Shown here in pieces: positions 34,107-44,119 of a DNA stretch of 54,669 nucleotides (positions within the stretch are counted from its first letter, which is position 1; every line of letters begins with the position of its first letter). The stretch comes from Pararcticibacter amylolyticus. Lineage in GTDB: Bacteria > Bacteroidota > Bacteroidia > Sphingobacteriales > Sphingobacteriaceae. The translations under genes were made by a program, and so were the position numbers. The notes below the pieces were generated by a model. The model ran no database searches, had not been told where the DNA came from, and saw only the letters and a program-made list of their open reading frames with translations. The stretch is from positions 8,724 through 63,392 of the forward strand of contig NZ_QEAS01000017.1 in assembly GCF_003130405.1 (NCBI RefSeq). Reading direction: 5' to 3'.

Positions 34107-36417
34107 GAGATATATAGCCTGCTTTTTATTTTCATTTGCACTTTTGAGCTCCTGTAACGTCACTAAGAACGTACCAGAGCGTGATTACCTGTATACAGGT
34201 GGGAAAGTTAAAATTGACAACAAAGACGTTAAGAAAAAACAAAGGAAGGCACTGGAGGCCGATCTTACAAGCTTGCTGAGACCTAAACCTAATAGTTCGA
34301 TTTTAGGTTTAAGGCCCAAACTGTGGATCTACAATATTACAAAGGATGCGAAAAGTGGTCCCCGTAAATGGATCAAAAAATGGGGCGAACCTCCGGTTCT
34401 TTTTAGTTCCGTTAAAGTTGATTACAACCGTGATTTAGTTGTAAACCGGCTGGAAAATCAAGGCTTTTTCAGGGCTATGAGCACATCGGATACCACAATT
34501 AGAGGGAAAAAAGCATTTCTTACCTATCACGCCTCTACAGGTCCGCAGTATATGATCAGTAGTGTGAAGTTCATGACTGACAGTTCTGATCTTGGTAAGG
34601 CTGTATCGGCTACCGCTTCCAGATCAATGTTAAAAACAGGAGACAGTTACAATCTTGATGTTATTAAATCAGAACGCGAGCGTATCGATACCCGGCTAAA
34701 AGAACAAGGTTTTTATTATTTCAGTCCCGAAAATTTACTTATTGAAGTAGACAGCACAAGCGGCACACAACACAAAGTGGATCTCTATATGACCGTAAAG
34801 GGAGCAACTGCTGAAAAAGCGAAAGATATTTATACGATCAATAATATCTATATCTACCCTAATTTCAGGCCTGTAGATACTTTAAAAGGCAGAGCACCAA
34901 ATGCTGTTAAGTATAAAGACTTCTACGTCATTGACAGAAAAAACACATTCAAGCCACAGGTATTTGAGCGGACCATGTTCTTCCATAAAGGAGACGTTTA
35001 TAACCGTACCGATCATAATCTTTCCCTGAGCAGGCTTTCCAGTCTGGGTACATTTAAATTTGTAAAAAACAGGTTTGATGAACCAGATACGGGAAAAGCG
35101 ATGCTTGACTCATATTATTATCTAAGCCCATACCCCAAGAAATCAATCCGGGCAGAAATAACCGGCAGAACAAATTCAGCAAACTTTACCGGTTCTGAAT
35201 TCACCCTGAGCTGGAGAAACAGAAACGCGTTCAGAGGAGCAGAATTACTTACAATTTCTGCTTATATCGGAACTGATGTTCAGTTTTCAGGTAACAACAG
35301 CGGGAATAATATTTTCCGGTATGGCGCGGAAGCATCGCTGAATATTCCCAGATTTATCAGTCCTTTTAAAATTAACTCAACCAGCGCATTTATTCCGCGG
35401 ACCCGTATTACCCTTGGATACGACTTCCTCGACAGGCAAAACAGCTATACCCTGAGATCTTTCCGTACATCCTTTGGCTACATATGGAAGGAAAGTATCG
35501 AAAAGGAACATCAGTTAACCGTTCTGGGCGTGAACTATGTACAACCTTCAAAGGTGTCTGACCAATACAAAGCCTTAGCAGACTCTATCAGGTCGTACAA
35601 GCTGGCGATCGACAAACAATTTACATTTGGCCCTATCTATAATTTTAACTACACGAATACGCAAAAGTCTTACAAAACCAACACATGGTACTTCAATGGA
35701 AATTTTGACCTTTCGGGAAATCTGCTGGGTATTATACAGGGCGCAGAGATGGGTAACCGGAAAAAGCTGTTTGGAGCACAATATTCCCAATATGTCAGGA
35801 CAGAGCTGGATTTCAGGTATTACCGGAAGCTGGGAACTGTGTCACAATGGGCAAACCGTGTGATCCTCGGGTACGGTCATGCTTACGGGAATTCCCGCTC
35901 ATTGCCTTATGTGAAACAGTTTTTTATCGGAGGAACAAATAGTTTACGGGCTTTCCGTGCCAGGACACTTGGGCCCGGGACATACAGAGATGTCCGGCTG
36001 GATGATGACGATGACAATTACATAGCGGCTGACCAATCAGGAGACATCAAACTTGAGTTCAATACAGAGTACCGCCCTAAGCTGTTCAGTATAGTCCGGG
36101 GTGCCCTGTTTGTCGATGCGGGTAATGTCTGGCTTCTCAGAGAAGATATTGACGAAGACAACCCTCAGAGTACCGAAGGCAGAAGGTTTGGCGCGAAGTT
36201 TACTAAAGACTTCATGAAAGAATTGGCTGTAGGCGCAGGCGCAGGTGTGCGTATCGACGCGTCTATACTGGTTTTAAGGCTTGACCTTGCATTCCCCTTA
36301 CGTAAGCCATGGCTTCCCGAAGGAGAACGTTGGGTTATTGACGACATCGACTTCGGCAGCAAATCATGGAGAAAAGACAATCTGGTATTTAACCTTGCTA
36401 TAGGATATCCGTTCTAG
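34099..36417 (+). CDS. tamL: TamA-like Omp85 lipoprotein (TamL)
   Basis: The protein has 772 aa. Unlike proteobacterial TamA it starts with a lipoprotein signal (FALLSSC, Cys19), the hallmark of the Bacteroidota TamL variant. POTRA-like domains occupy about 25-350 (VKVDYNRDLVVNRLENQGFFRA and RIDTRLKEQGFYYFSPE are typical repeats). The barrel follows, with the Omp85 motifs FIGGTNSLRAFRARTLGPG near 610-630 and GDIKLEFNTEYRPKLFSIVRGALFVDAGNVWLL near 650-680. It ends with a beta signal (DNLVFNLAIGYPF). It works with TamB in outer-membrane assembly or lipid transport. Confidence 0.92.
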   Translation: MIKRYIACFLFSFALLSSCNVTKNVPERDYLYTGGKVKIDNKDVKKKQRKALEADLTSLLRPKPNSSILGLRPKLWIYNITKDAKSGPRKWIKKWGEPPVLFSSVKVDYNRDLVVNRLENQGFFRAMSTSDTTIRGKKAFLTYHASTGPQYMISSVKFMTDSSDLGKAVSATASRSMLKTGDSYNLDVIKSERERIDTRLKEQGFYYFSPENLLIEVDSTSGTQHKVDLYMTVKGATAEKAKDIYTINNIYIYPNFRPVDTLKGRAPNAVKYKDFYVIDRKNTFKPQVFERTMFFHKGDVYNRTDHNLSLSRLSSLGTFKFVKNRFDEPDTGKAMLDSYYYLSPYPKKSIRAEITGRTNSANFTGSEFTLSWRNRNAFRGAELLTISAYIGTDVQFSGNNSGNNIFRYGAEASLNIPRFISPFKINSTSAFIPRTRITLGYDFLDRQNSYTLRSFRTSFGYIWKESIEKEHQLTVLGVNYVQPSKVSDQYKALADSIRSYKLAIDKQFTFGPIYNFNYTNTQKSYKTNTWYFNGNFDLSGNLLGIIQGAEMGNRKKLFGAQYSQYVRTELDFRYYRKLGTVSQWANRVILGYGHAYGNSRSLPYVKQFFIGGTNSLRAFRARTLGPGTYRDVRLDDDDDNYIAADQSGDIKLEFNTEYRPKLFSIVRGALFVDAGNVWLLREDIDEDNPQSTEGRRFGAKFTKDFMKELAVGAGAGVRIDASILVLRLDLAFPLRKPWLPEGERWVIDDIDFGSKSWRKDNLVFNLAIGYPF

Positions 36418-36433
36418 AGTTGTAAGGGAGTGG

Positions 36434-36505
36434 TAAGTAATAAGTTCTAAGTAGTAAGTAATGTATTGGTCGCAAAAGAACCAGATCTCCGAAACTTATT
36501 ACTTA
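36434..36505. repeat. AT-rich inverted repeat, one copy of a dispersed family
   Basis: Perfect 13-bp arms (36434-36446 and 36493-36505; left arm TAAGTAATAAGTT) enclose a 46-nt loop that itself repeats TAAGTAGTAAGTA. Related sequences lie at 17901-17958 and, as one arm only, near 46630-46647. The element borders the broken end of the FecR gene. Confidence 0.6.
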
Positions 36506-37443
36506 TAACTCAAAAATGGAGTATCGATGACCTTCTGAGTGGACGCTTGTCAAACGAGATTGTGATCTGACGGCTGAGTAACCGGGGATCTTTTATTTTA
36601 AACCTGACAGAGTATGATTTTCCAACTGTTCTGATAACCCGACTTAAATATGTAGGATTAAAAGAAAGAGCACCGGCCTTCCGGAAAAGAAAGCTGTTAT
36701 TTTCAAAGCGAACTTTTCCCCGCATGCCCTTCTTTTGAGATCAGCCTCTCTTCGCCGGCCTGCAAAACAAGCTCATGATCAGGGCTTCCTTCTGGCAGAA
36801 TAGATACTTTACCTGCCAGCACGGAAACTTTGACACTGCCCGCCTGGTCCTGCCTTAAATTAAATAAGGCCTCCGAAACACGTATCATTGTTTTTCCTGC
36901 ATGTACCCAAAACGGTCTTTCAACATTTAGAGAGACATCAAAAAAGCCCTCCCCCTTCAAAGTGACTTTGCGGAAGTCTCCATCGCTGAAGTTTTCAGCA
37001 TAGCTGATACTACTACTTGAGTTAAGCCAAACCTTACTTCCATCCGGGAGTACGATTTGCCGGTGCTCTCCCGGAAGAGTCTCTGCTGTGAAAAGTTTAT
37101 TGTAAGTTTTACGATAATAGTGATATGCGCTTATACCTGAAAAAAGAATAATAAGTGCTGAAGCTATTATTCCTGCAAGTCTTAAAGGGGTTAGGATATT
37201 TACTTTTTTCTCCTTTTCTTCTGTCTTAAGATTGCTTCTGAGATTCTGCCATGCAGCCCGGGTATCGATTTTGAAATTTACAGGATAGTCTCTGGTCTTA
37301 TCCCATGTGTTCTGAAGTTCCTTTAGCAAATCTGTACGCACCGGATCTTCCTCCAGCCACTCCAGTAACTCCTCAGTCTCCTGCAATGATAACTCATTGG
37401 ACAAGTATCTGCTCATTAAGCTCCAGTACTTCCCATCCTCCAT
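36499..37443 (-). pseudogene. FecR family anti-sigma factor, frameshifted and truncated
   Basis: The first 246 codons (37443 to 36703) encode a normal FecR: cytoplasmic N-domain, membrane helix (about 88-108), and periplasmic FecR domain with GEHRQIVLPDGSKVWLNSSSS and GEGFFDVSL. The frame then ends with GHAGKSSL-stop. The family's C-terminal domain continues in another frame (36725 to 36510: FLFRKAGALSFNPTYLSRVI and LLSRQITISFDKRPL). A third frame carries its last helix (QKVIDTPFL) and runs into the AT-rich repeat. At least two frameshifts and a lost 3' end indicate decay, unless the first frame alone still binds sigma. FecR normally relays a TonB-receptor signal to the ECF sigma factor encoded upstream. 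Confidence 0.8.
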
Positions 37444-37445
37444 AC

Positions 37446-37553
37446 TCAGGCAATAACCAGCTGTGCAAGATCAAGCACTTCAAATAAATCTATTACTGAA
37501 GTTTCTTCATCCATACATTTTTGAATTGCGGCATCTAAAATCTGCTCTTCCAT
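37446..37553 (-). CDS. Possible 35-aa leader peptide between sigma factor and FecR genes
   Basis: The frame begins MEEQILDAAIQKCMDEETSV and ends in a hydrophobic-acidic helix (LFEVLDLAQLVIA). Its TGA is followed after two bases by the FecR ATG, an arrangement that favours translational coupling. No homologue was recognised, and a frame this short may be chance. Confidence 0.3.
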   Translation of the reverse strand: MEEQILDAAIQKCMDEETSVIDLFEVLDLAQLVIA

Positions 37554-37588
37554 TGTGTGTCGTTTAATAATAAGACATCAAGCCCCCC

Positions 37589-38143
37589 TCATACCCCTAT
37601 CGTCGTTAAAAGAAAATTGCAAATAATCAGGAAAAGGGTAATCAAAAGATATTTTCTGAGATGCGCCAGAGCTTTAGCCATCTGATTCTCCACCACCTCT
37701 ACTGAAACATTAAGACAGGCAGCAATCTCATTATAATTTAGCTGCTCATACCTGCTTAGGATAAAGATCATCCGGCAGACATCAGGAAGCGATTTAACAG
37801 CTATATCAATCTGACTCCCGACCTCCTTCAGAGCCATCAGGCGTGCAGTGAACTTAATGTCTGCCTCTGATTCCCTTCCCCATTGCTTATCCTCTTTTAA
37901 GCCATTTCCATATTTCCTGATGTAGTAGATAGAATGATTGATAGTACTCTTAGTAAGATAGGCCTTCAGTGGAATAGCCACCTTTAATGAATCCCTCCGC
38001 TCCCATAGTTTACGGAACACATTCTGCACGATATCTTCAGCAATAGCTTTATCCTGAACGATACGATAAGCAGTGGCGCATAACGGTTGATAGTGCACCT
38101 GAAAAAGTGCTTCAAAACCTGATATATCCAACAACAACGACAT
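37589..38143 (-). CDS. ECF-type RNA polymerase sigma-70 factor
   Basis: I prefer the ATG at 38143 (MSLLLDISGFEALFQVHYQP), giving 184 aa; an upstream ATG at 38161 adds six residues. Region 2 is FEALFQVHYQPLCATAYRIVQDKAIAEDIVQNVFRKLWERR (shown in outline) and region 4 is LPDVCRMIFILSRYEQLNYNEIAACLNVSVEVVENQMAKALAHLRKYL. A hydrophobic C-terminal tail is common in Bacteroidota members. It belongs to the FecI-like group paired with FecR, but no SusC/TonB receptor gene follows, and the FecR partner is damaged. Confidence 0.93.
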   Translation of the reverse strand: MSLLLDISGFEALFQVHYQPLCATAYRIVQDKAIAEDIVQNVFRKLWERRDSLKVAIPLKAYLTKSTINHSIYYIRKYGNGLKEDKQWGRESEADIKFTARLMALKEVGSQIDIAVKSLPDVCRMIFILSRYEQLNYNEIAACLNVSVEVVENQMAKALAHLRKYLLITLFLIICNFLLTTIGV

Positions 38144-38241
38144 GGTATCCGCTTTCTGCAAAATGTGCTGTAGTCCAAGACGTAACAGGTTTTCAGAACG
38201 TTACAATTGGAAAAAGAATTTTATTAATACGGGCTTTTTTC

Positions 38242-38249
38242 TATATTGC
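38242..38249 (+). promoter_or_regulatory. Candidate -7 element for mdh
   Basis: TATATTGC, one base off TAnnTTTG and identical to the element before the DMP19-like gene, lies 37 bases before the mdh start. The position of the -33 box reads TTT rather than TTG. Confidence 0.4.
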
Positions 38250-38285
38250 GCGCATTTAATAAACATATTTAAACCATACAAATAA

Positions 38286-39215
38286 ATGAAAGTTACAGTA
38301 GTTGGTGCAGGAGCCGTTGGTGCAACCTGCGCAGATAATATCGCAAGAAAAGAATTAGCTCAGGAACTTGTTTTATTGGATATCAGGGAAGGTTTTGCTG
38401 AAGGTAAAGCTATCGATATGATGCAAACTTCTGCTCTTCTTGGCTTCGACACGAAAGTAAAAGGTGTTACCAACGATTACGAAAGCACTGCTGGTTCTGA
38501 TGTAGTGGTGATCACTTCAGGACTTCCAAGAAAGCCCGGCATGACCCGCGAGGAACTAATTGGAACAAATGCAGGCATTGTACAGTCTGTTACTGAGAAC
38601 ATCTTAAAATACTCACCTGAAACGATCATTGTCGTTGTATCAAATCCTATGGATACGATGACTTACCTTACGCTTAAGACTTCCGGGTTGCCTAAGAACC
38701 GTATTATCGGTATGGGAGGAGCACTTGATTCATCCCGATTTAAGTATTACCTGAGTCAGGCTCTTGGTTGCTCTCCTGCCGACCTCAACGCTGTTGTAAT
38801 CGGAGGACATGGCGACACAACCATGATCCCTTTAATCAATCATGCAACATGGAATAGTGTTCCCGTTACTCAATTCCTCAGTAAAGAAAAACAGGATGAA
38901 ATTGTTGCAGCTACAATGGTTGGAGGTGCAACTCTTACCAAACTCATCGGAACTTCTGCATGGTATGCACCAGGCGCAGGTACCGCAATGCTGGTTGAAA
39001 GTATCCTGAGAGACGAAAAGAAACTCGTTCCATGCTGCGTTGCCCTCGACGGCGAATATGGTCAGAGCGACATCGCTATCGGTGTTCCGGTTGTGATCGG
39101 CAAGAACGGATGGGAAAAAATTGTCGACATTAAGCTTAGCGACGAAGAACAGCAGGCATTCGCTAAAAGCGCAGAAGCTGTGCGTAGCATGAATAGTGTT
39201 TTAGAACTGGCATAA
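38286..39215 (+). CDS. mdh: Malate dehydrogenase (LDH-like type)
   Basis: It interconverts malate and oxaloacetate with NAD in the TCA cycle. The protein has 309 aa. The Rossmann motif GAGAVGATCADNIA lies at the N-terminus with the NAD-selecting acidic residue in LLDIREG. The substrate-binding loop RKPGMTREEL and VSNPMDTMTYL follow, and the catalytic H175 is in GGHGDTTMIPL. It resembles the tetrameric, lactate-dehydrogenase-like MDHs of Bacteroidota and Chlorobi. A retropepsin-like gene starts 23 bases downstream, and a terminator-like hairpin lies inside that gene. Confidence 0.96.
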   Translation: MKVTVVGAGAVGATCADNIARKELAQELVLLDIREGFAEGKAIDMMQTSALLGFDTKVKGVTNDYESTAGSDVVVITSGLPRKPGMTREELIGTNAGIVQSVTENILKYSPETIIVVVSNPMDTMTYLTLKTSGLPKNRIIGMGGALDSSRFKYYLSQALGCSPADLNAVVIGGHGDTTMIPLINHATWNSVPVTQFLSKEKQDEIVAATMVGGATLTKLIGTSAWYAPGAGTAMLVESILRDEKKLVPCCVALDGEYGQSDIAIGVPVVIGKNGWEKIVDIKLSDEEQQAFAKSAEAVRSMNSVLELA

Positions 39216-39238
39216 GCTGTTCGGGGATTAAGTAAAGA

Positions 39239-39661
39239 ATGATAGAAATATCTTTAGAGATTTTAAATCTGCACGACGACGGCTTCCATCCTTTGGTGGA
39301 AGTCGTCGTTTTTAATAAGCTGTTTAAAGCTGTTGTTGATACCGGTGCCTCGCGAACCGTGTTTGACAAGAACACTATAGAAACATTTACAGATGCCGGA
39401 AAGCTCCTCCTGACTGACAAGCTATCCACGGGATTGGGGACAAACACAATGGAAAGCTATACCCTGCTAATCCCTGAATTAGCCATCGGCGATCTTTTAA
39501 TAGACGATTTCGAAGTTGCTGTTCTGGATCTTTCCTCTATCAATACCGCTTATGAGAAACTCGAATTCACCCCTGTAATTGGAGTGATCGGTGGAGATAT
39601 CCTGATGAAATACTCTGCTATTATAAACTATGCAGACCAAAAACTTTCTTTCTGCCTCTAA
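39239..39661 (+). CDS. Retropepsin-like aspartic protease (clan AA)
   Basis: The protein has 140 aa with no signal peptide. The catalytic VVDTGASRTVFD (D34) and a late GVIGGDILMKYSAIINYADQKL stretch match single-domain bacterial retropepsins, which act as dimers. Substrates are unknown. It is placed between mdh and a truncated haemoglobin gene; either a separate promoter or readthrough from mdh would be needed, since a terminator-like hairpin overlies codons 12-24. Confidence 0.85.
   Translation: MIEISLEILNLHDDGFHPLVEVVVFNKLFKAVVDTGASRTVFDKNTIETFTDAGKLLLTDKLSTGLGTNTMESYTLLIPELAIGDLLIDDFEVAVLDLSSINTAYEKLEFTPVIGVIGGDILMKYSAIINYADQKLSFCL
39273..39313 (+). terminator. Terminator-like hairpin inside the retropepsin gene
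   Basis: Arms ACGACGAC+TTCCA (39273-39280, 39284-39288) and TGGAAGTCGTCGT (39297-39309) pair over 13 bp with a 3-nt bulge and an 8-nt loop, followed by a run of five T. It is 58-100 bases after the mdh stop. Confidence 0.6.
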
Positions 39662-39709
39662 GTTCTGCTTTATAAGATTACCCCATCAAACCCATAGTAA
39701 ATTTACAGG

Positions 39710-40105
39710 ATGAAAAGAGACATCGAATCCAGGCAAGATATTCAAATCATTGTAGACTCTTTTTATCTAAAAGTAAGGAACGATACGCTGATCGGACACA
39801 TCTTTGAAGATGTTGCCAAAGTTGACTGGGCCACTCATCTTCCTAAGATGTATGATTTTTGGGAAACAGTCCTTTTCGGAGAAAAAGGGTTTAAAGGAAA
39901 TCCAATGGAGGTTCATTTTAAGCTCAACAAAACCTACCCCCTCGAAGAAGAACATTTCGAACGCTGGAAAGAATTATTTAATGAAACCGTAAATGAAAGG
40001 TTTGATGGAACGTATGCGGTTTTGATAAAACAAAAAGCTGCATCTATTGCAGGACTGATGCTTTTTAAGATTAAAGGGGGATTAATCAACAGGCCAGGAA
40101 AATAG
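39710..40105 (+). CDS. Group III truncated haemoglobin
   Basis: The protein has 131 aa. The pattern IVDSFYLKVRNDTLIGHIF near the start, THLPKMYDFWETVLFG near 45 and the proximal-His region LEEEHFERWKELFNETVNERF near 83-103 fit group III (P-type) 2/2 globins. It would bind haem and O2 or NO in the cytoplasm; the physiological role of this group is poorly known. It lies 48 bases after the retropepsin gene and converges on gyrB. Confidence 0.9.
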   Translation: MKRDIESRQDIQIIVDSFYLKVRNDTLIGHIFEDVAKVDWATHLPKMYDFWETVLFGEKGFKGNPMEVHFKLNKTYPLEEEHFERWKELFNETVNERFDGTYAVLIKQKAASIAGLMLFKIKGGLINRPGK

Positions 40106-40116
40106 CTCCCGGCCTG
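40090..40116. terminator. Weak bidirectional hairpin between the globin gene and gyrB
   Basis: A 6-bp GC-rich stem CAGGCC/GGCCTG spans the globin stop and is followed by AAGAATAATTATATTTT before the gyrB stop. Confidence 0.4.
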
Positions 40117-40131
40117 AAGAATAATTATATT

Positions 40132-42096
<1,965 letters not shown>

Positions 42097-42112
42097 TTAA
42101 AAAGCATAGCTT

Positions 42113-42120
42113 CAAAGATA
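42113..42120 (-). promoter_or_regulatory. Candidate -7 element for gyrB
   Basis: On the minus strand TATCTTTG fits TAnnTTTG, 22 bases before the gyrB ATG. No clear TTG is present at -33. Confidence 0.4.
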
Positions 42121-42245
42121 GCGATTTTTGGCCGGATTTCCCGTATTTCATGGAGAAAAACCCCTGCTAATGTGCGATTTTACCTTTCCTCTACATATTG
42201 AAGGAAACAGCTATCGAAGTATATTTTCTTAGTCTGGCATACATA

Positions 42246-42275
42246 TTGAATACTCCGCACGAAAGAGTATATTTG
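42246..42275 (+). promoter_or_regulatory. Bacteroidota-type promoter of the OmpH-like gene
   Basis: TTG at 42246-42248, exactly 19 nt, then TATATTTG at 42268-42275: a full match to the Bacteroidota consensus. The start codon is 32 bases downstream. An ACATATTGAA word at this -33 box is repeated about 50 bases upstream. Confidence 0.75.
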
Positions 42276-42307
42276 CGTAAATTTTGTATCCACGAATAAT
42301 TATTTAA

Positions 42308-42919
42308 ATGAAGATATCGTTCAAAACAATTTCGAAAATCAGTGCAGGACTGGCAATAGCAACAGTAATAGCTTCCTGCGGAAACAAGGAACAAACAAAA
42401 ACTCCTTCGGCGTCAGGTTCTGCCCCCGCGGCAACTTCTGCTTCAGCAGGACAGGAGAAGATTGTTTTCGTAAACTCCGACTCACTTGTAAACAACTACG
42501 ACTACTTTAAAGAAATTAAATCCAAGCTCGAATCGAAATCTAAAAAGGCTCAGCAGGATCTTACCAGCAAAGGAAACGCATTCCAAAGAGAAGTTGCAGA
42601 TTACCAGCAAAAAGCCAAGGATATGAGTGCCGATGAACGGGCTTCAACAGAGCAAAGGCTTGCCCGTAAACAACAGGAGCTTGCTGCATTTAATCAGAAC
42701 GCGAGTTCTGCTCTCGCAAATGAGTCTGCTTCAGAGAATGAAAGACTTTACGACAAGGTCGCAGAATTTTTAAAAACCTATGCAAAGGAAAAAGGATATA
42801 AAATGGTGCTTACATACTCTAAAAGCAACCCTTCGCTTCTTTTTGCAGACGAGAGTCTTGATGTTACAAATGATGTTGTAAAAGGTCTTAATGAAGCCTA
42901 CAGCAAAGCAAAGAAATAG
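42308..42919 (+). CDS. OmpH/Skp family periplasmic chaperone-like lipoprotein
   Basis: The protein has 203 aa. A lipoprotein signal ends at Cys24 (VIASCGNK), followed by a Ser/Ala/Pro linker. The OmpH pattern then begins: KIVFVNSDSLVNNYDYFKEI, a long Gln/Lys-rich coiled-coil arm (about 70-150) and a closing strand KGYKMVLTYSKSNPSLLFADESLDVTNDVVKGLNEAY. Skp-like proteins hold unfolded outer-membrane proteins; this lipid-anchored version would act at a membrane face of the periplasm. It has its own promoter and terminator. Confidence 0.9.
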   Translation: MKISFKTISKISAGLAIATVIASCGNKEQTKTPSASGSAPAATSASAGQEKIVFVNSDSLVNNYDYFKEIKSKLESKSKKAQQDLTSKGNAFQREVADYQQKAKDMSADERASTEQRLARKQQELAAFNQNASSALANESASENERLYDKVAEFLKTYAKEKGYKMVLTYSKSNPSLLFADESLDVTNDVVKGLNEAYSKAKK

Positions 42920-42981
42920 AGCTGACTAACACATCATATTTGCGATCTTAAGATAATTAAGATCCTGATTTCACACAGAAG

Positions 42982-43009
42982 AGGTTGCAGAAAACTGCGA
43001 CCTTTTTTA
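42982..43009 (+). terminator. Intrinsic terminator of the OmpH-like gene
   Basis: A 9-bp stem AGGTTGCAG/CTGCGACCT with one T-G pair and a 4-nt AAAA loop is followed by six T. Confidence 0.8.
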
Positions 43010-43082
43010 TTATCTGAGGATCATATCAGCTTTAATCCGCTTACTAAAAGCCTTTAGCTGATGATCAATAACATGCTGACAT

Positions 43083-43553
43083 ATGACACATGAAGATTTT
43101 ATGAGAATTGCAATTTCCTTGTCCCGGGAAAATGTAGAGAAAGGCGGCGGAGGTCCCTTTGGCGCTGTGATAGTTAAAGATGGCAGGATTGTCGCAAAGA
43201 GCTCCAACATGGTCACATCTTCCAACGACCCGACAGCCCATGCTGAAATAGCAGCCATAAGACTCGCGGCAAAAGAACTGAATTCATTTGACCTCAGCGG
43301 CTGCATCATCTATACAAGTTGCGAGCCTTGTCCCATGTGCCTGGGGGCGATCTACTGGGCAAGGATATCTGCGGTGTATTATGCAAATACCCGCTTTGAT
43401 GCAGAAAATATTGGATTTGACGATAAATTCATCTATAGTGAATTAAACCTCTCTATGCAGGAAAGAACGCTTCCCTCAACTCAAATCCTGCACAACGAAG
43501 CTCTCGATGTGTTCAAAAGCTGGGGAGCATCTCAGGATAAGATCCCGTATTAA
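43083..43553 (+). CDS. guaD: Guanine deaminase (cytidine-deaminase-fold type)
   Basis: The protein has 156 aa. It deaminates guanine to xanthine in purine salvage. Zinc-site residues are visible: H53 and catalytic E55 in DPTAHAEIAAIR, and C83 and C86 in SCEPCPMCLGAIYWA. The C-terminal ENIGFDDKFIYSEL and MQERTLPSTQ stretches match Bacillus GuaD rather than TadA, as does the extended tail ending KIPY. It is a single gene converging on the S4-domain gene with a 3-base gap. Confidence 0.9.
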   Translation: MTHEDFMRIAISLSRENVEKGGGGPFGAVIVKDGRIVAKSSNMVTSSNDPTAHAEIAAIRLAAKELNSFDLSGCIIYTSCEPCPMCLGAIYWARISAVYYANTRFDAENIGFDDKFIYSELNLSMQERTLPSTQILHNEALDVFKSWGASQDKIPY

Positions 43554-43556
43554 GAG

Positions 43557-43973
43557 CTAATCTTCTTCGTCGTTCCAAAATCCCCCGGGCTCGTTATCAA
43601 GAAGATCATCGATCTCCCGCCTGTCTTTCTTGGTAGGACGCCCCGTGCCGCGGTCCCTGGTCAGAGCCGGCGAATGAAAGGCTGATTTGTAACGGGCTGT
43701 TTCTTCTTCGGGCGTAATGTCTTCATAAAACGTAACTGCGGTTTTAGCATCTGTCCGGTTGTACGAAAGTCCCGTTACTTTAAGCTGCTTGCGTTCTATT
43801 CCCTTCGACACATGATATATCTCTCCTACTTTTACTTCATACGAAGGCTTCACGTTCTGGCCTTTTAATTTTACGCGCCCGGCTTTACAGGCATCAGTCG
43901 CCAGGGTACGCGTTTTAAATACTCTTATCGCCCACAAATACTTATCGATTCTTAATTTTTCTTTTTCTGCCAT
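43557..43973 (-). CDS. hslR: S4-domain RNA-binding protein (Hsp15-like)
   Basis: The protein has 138 aa. An N-terminal S4 domain (KLRIDKYLWAIRVFKTRTLATDACKAGRVKLKGQNVKPSYEVKVGEIYHV in outline, residues about 5-55) is followed by a basic, then acidic, tail (RGTGRPTKKDRREIDDLLDNEPGG). This is the Hsp15 layout; E. coli Hsp15 rescues stalled 50S subunits carrying peptidyl-tRNA. It is monocistronic. Confidence 0.88.
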   Translation of the reverse strand: MAEKEKLRIDKYLWAIRVFKTRTLATDACKAGRVKLKGQNVKPSYEVKVGEIYHVSKGIERKQLKVTGLSYNRTDAKTAVTFYEDITPEEETARYKSAFHSPALTRDRGTGRPTKKDRREIDDLLDNEPGGFWNDEED

Positions 43974-44061
43974 TCCTCTTTTCCTCTGTCTTCCTCAATC
44001 TCCGAAACAATACAACAAATTAACAAATAAAAGCAACCTCATTCAACAAAATGGGAATTCA

Positions 44062-44069
44062 TAATTTTG
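44062..44069 (+). promoter_or_regulatory. Candidate -7 element for dapD
   Basis: TAATTTTG fits TAnnTTTG and lies 50 bases before the dapD start; no TTG at the expected -33 position. Confidence 0.35.
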
Positions 44070-44119
44070 TAAAACCAACAATACAACAAAAAGCTTTATT
44101 TTGCTGAAAATTAAAATAC

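Noticed and set aside
36510-36725. Separate 71-codon minus-strand gene
   Set aside because: Its sequence is the C-terminal domain of FecR in a shifted frame, so it is part of the pseudogene and not an independent gene.
39239-39661. Downstream start for the retropepsin gene, so that the hairpin would be purely intergenic
   Set aside because: The residues before DTGAS (ILNLHDDGFHPLVEVVVFN) look like the conserved N-terminal strands of the domain, and no good ATG lies between the hairpin and the active-site motif.
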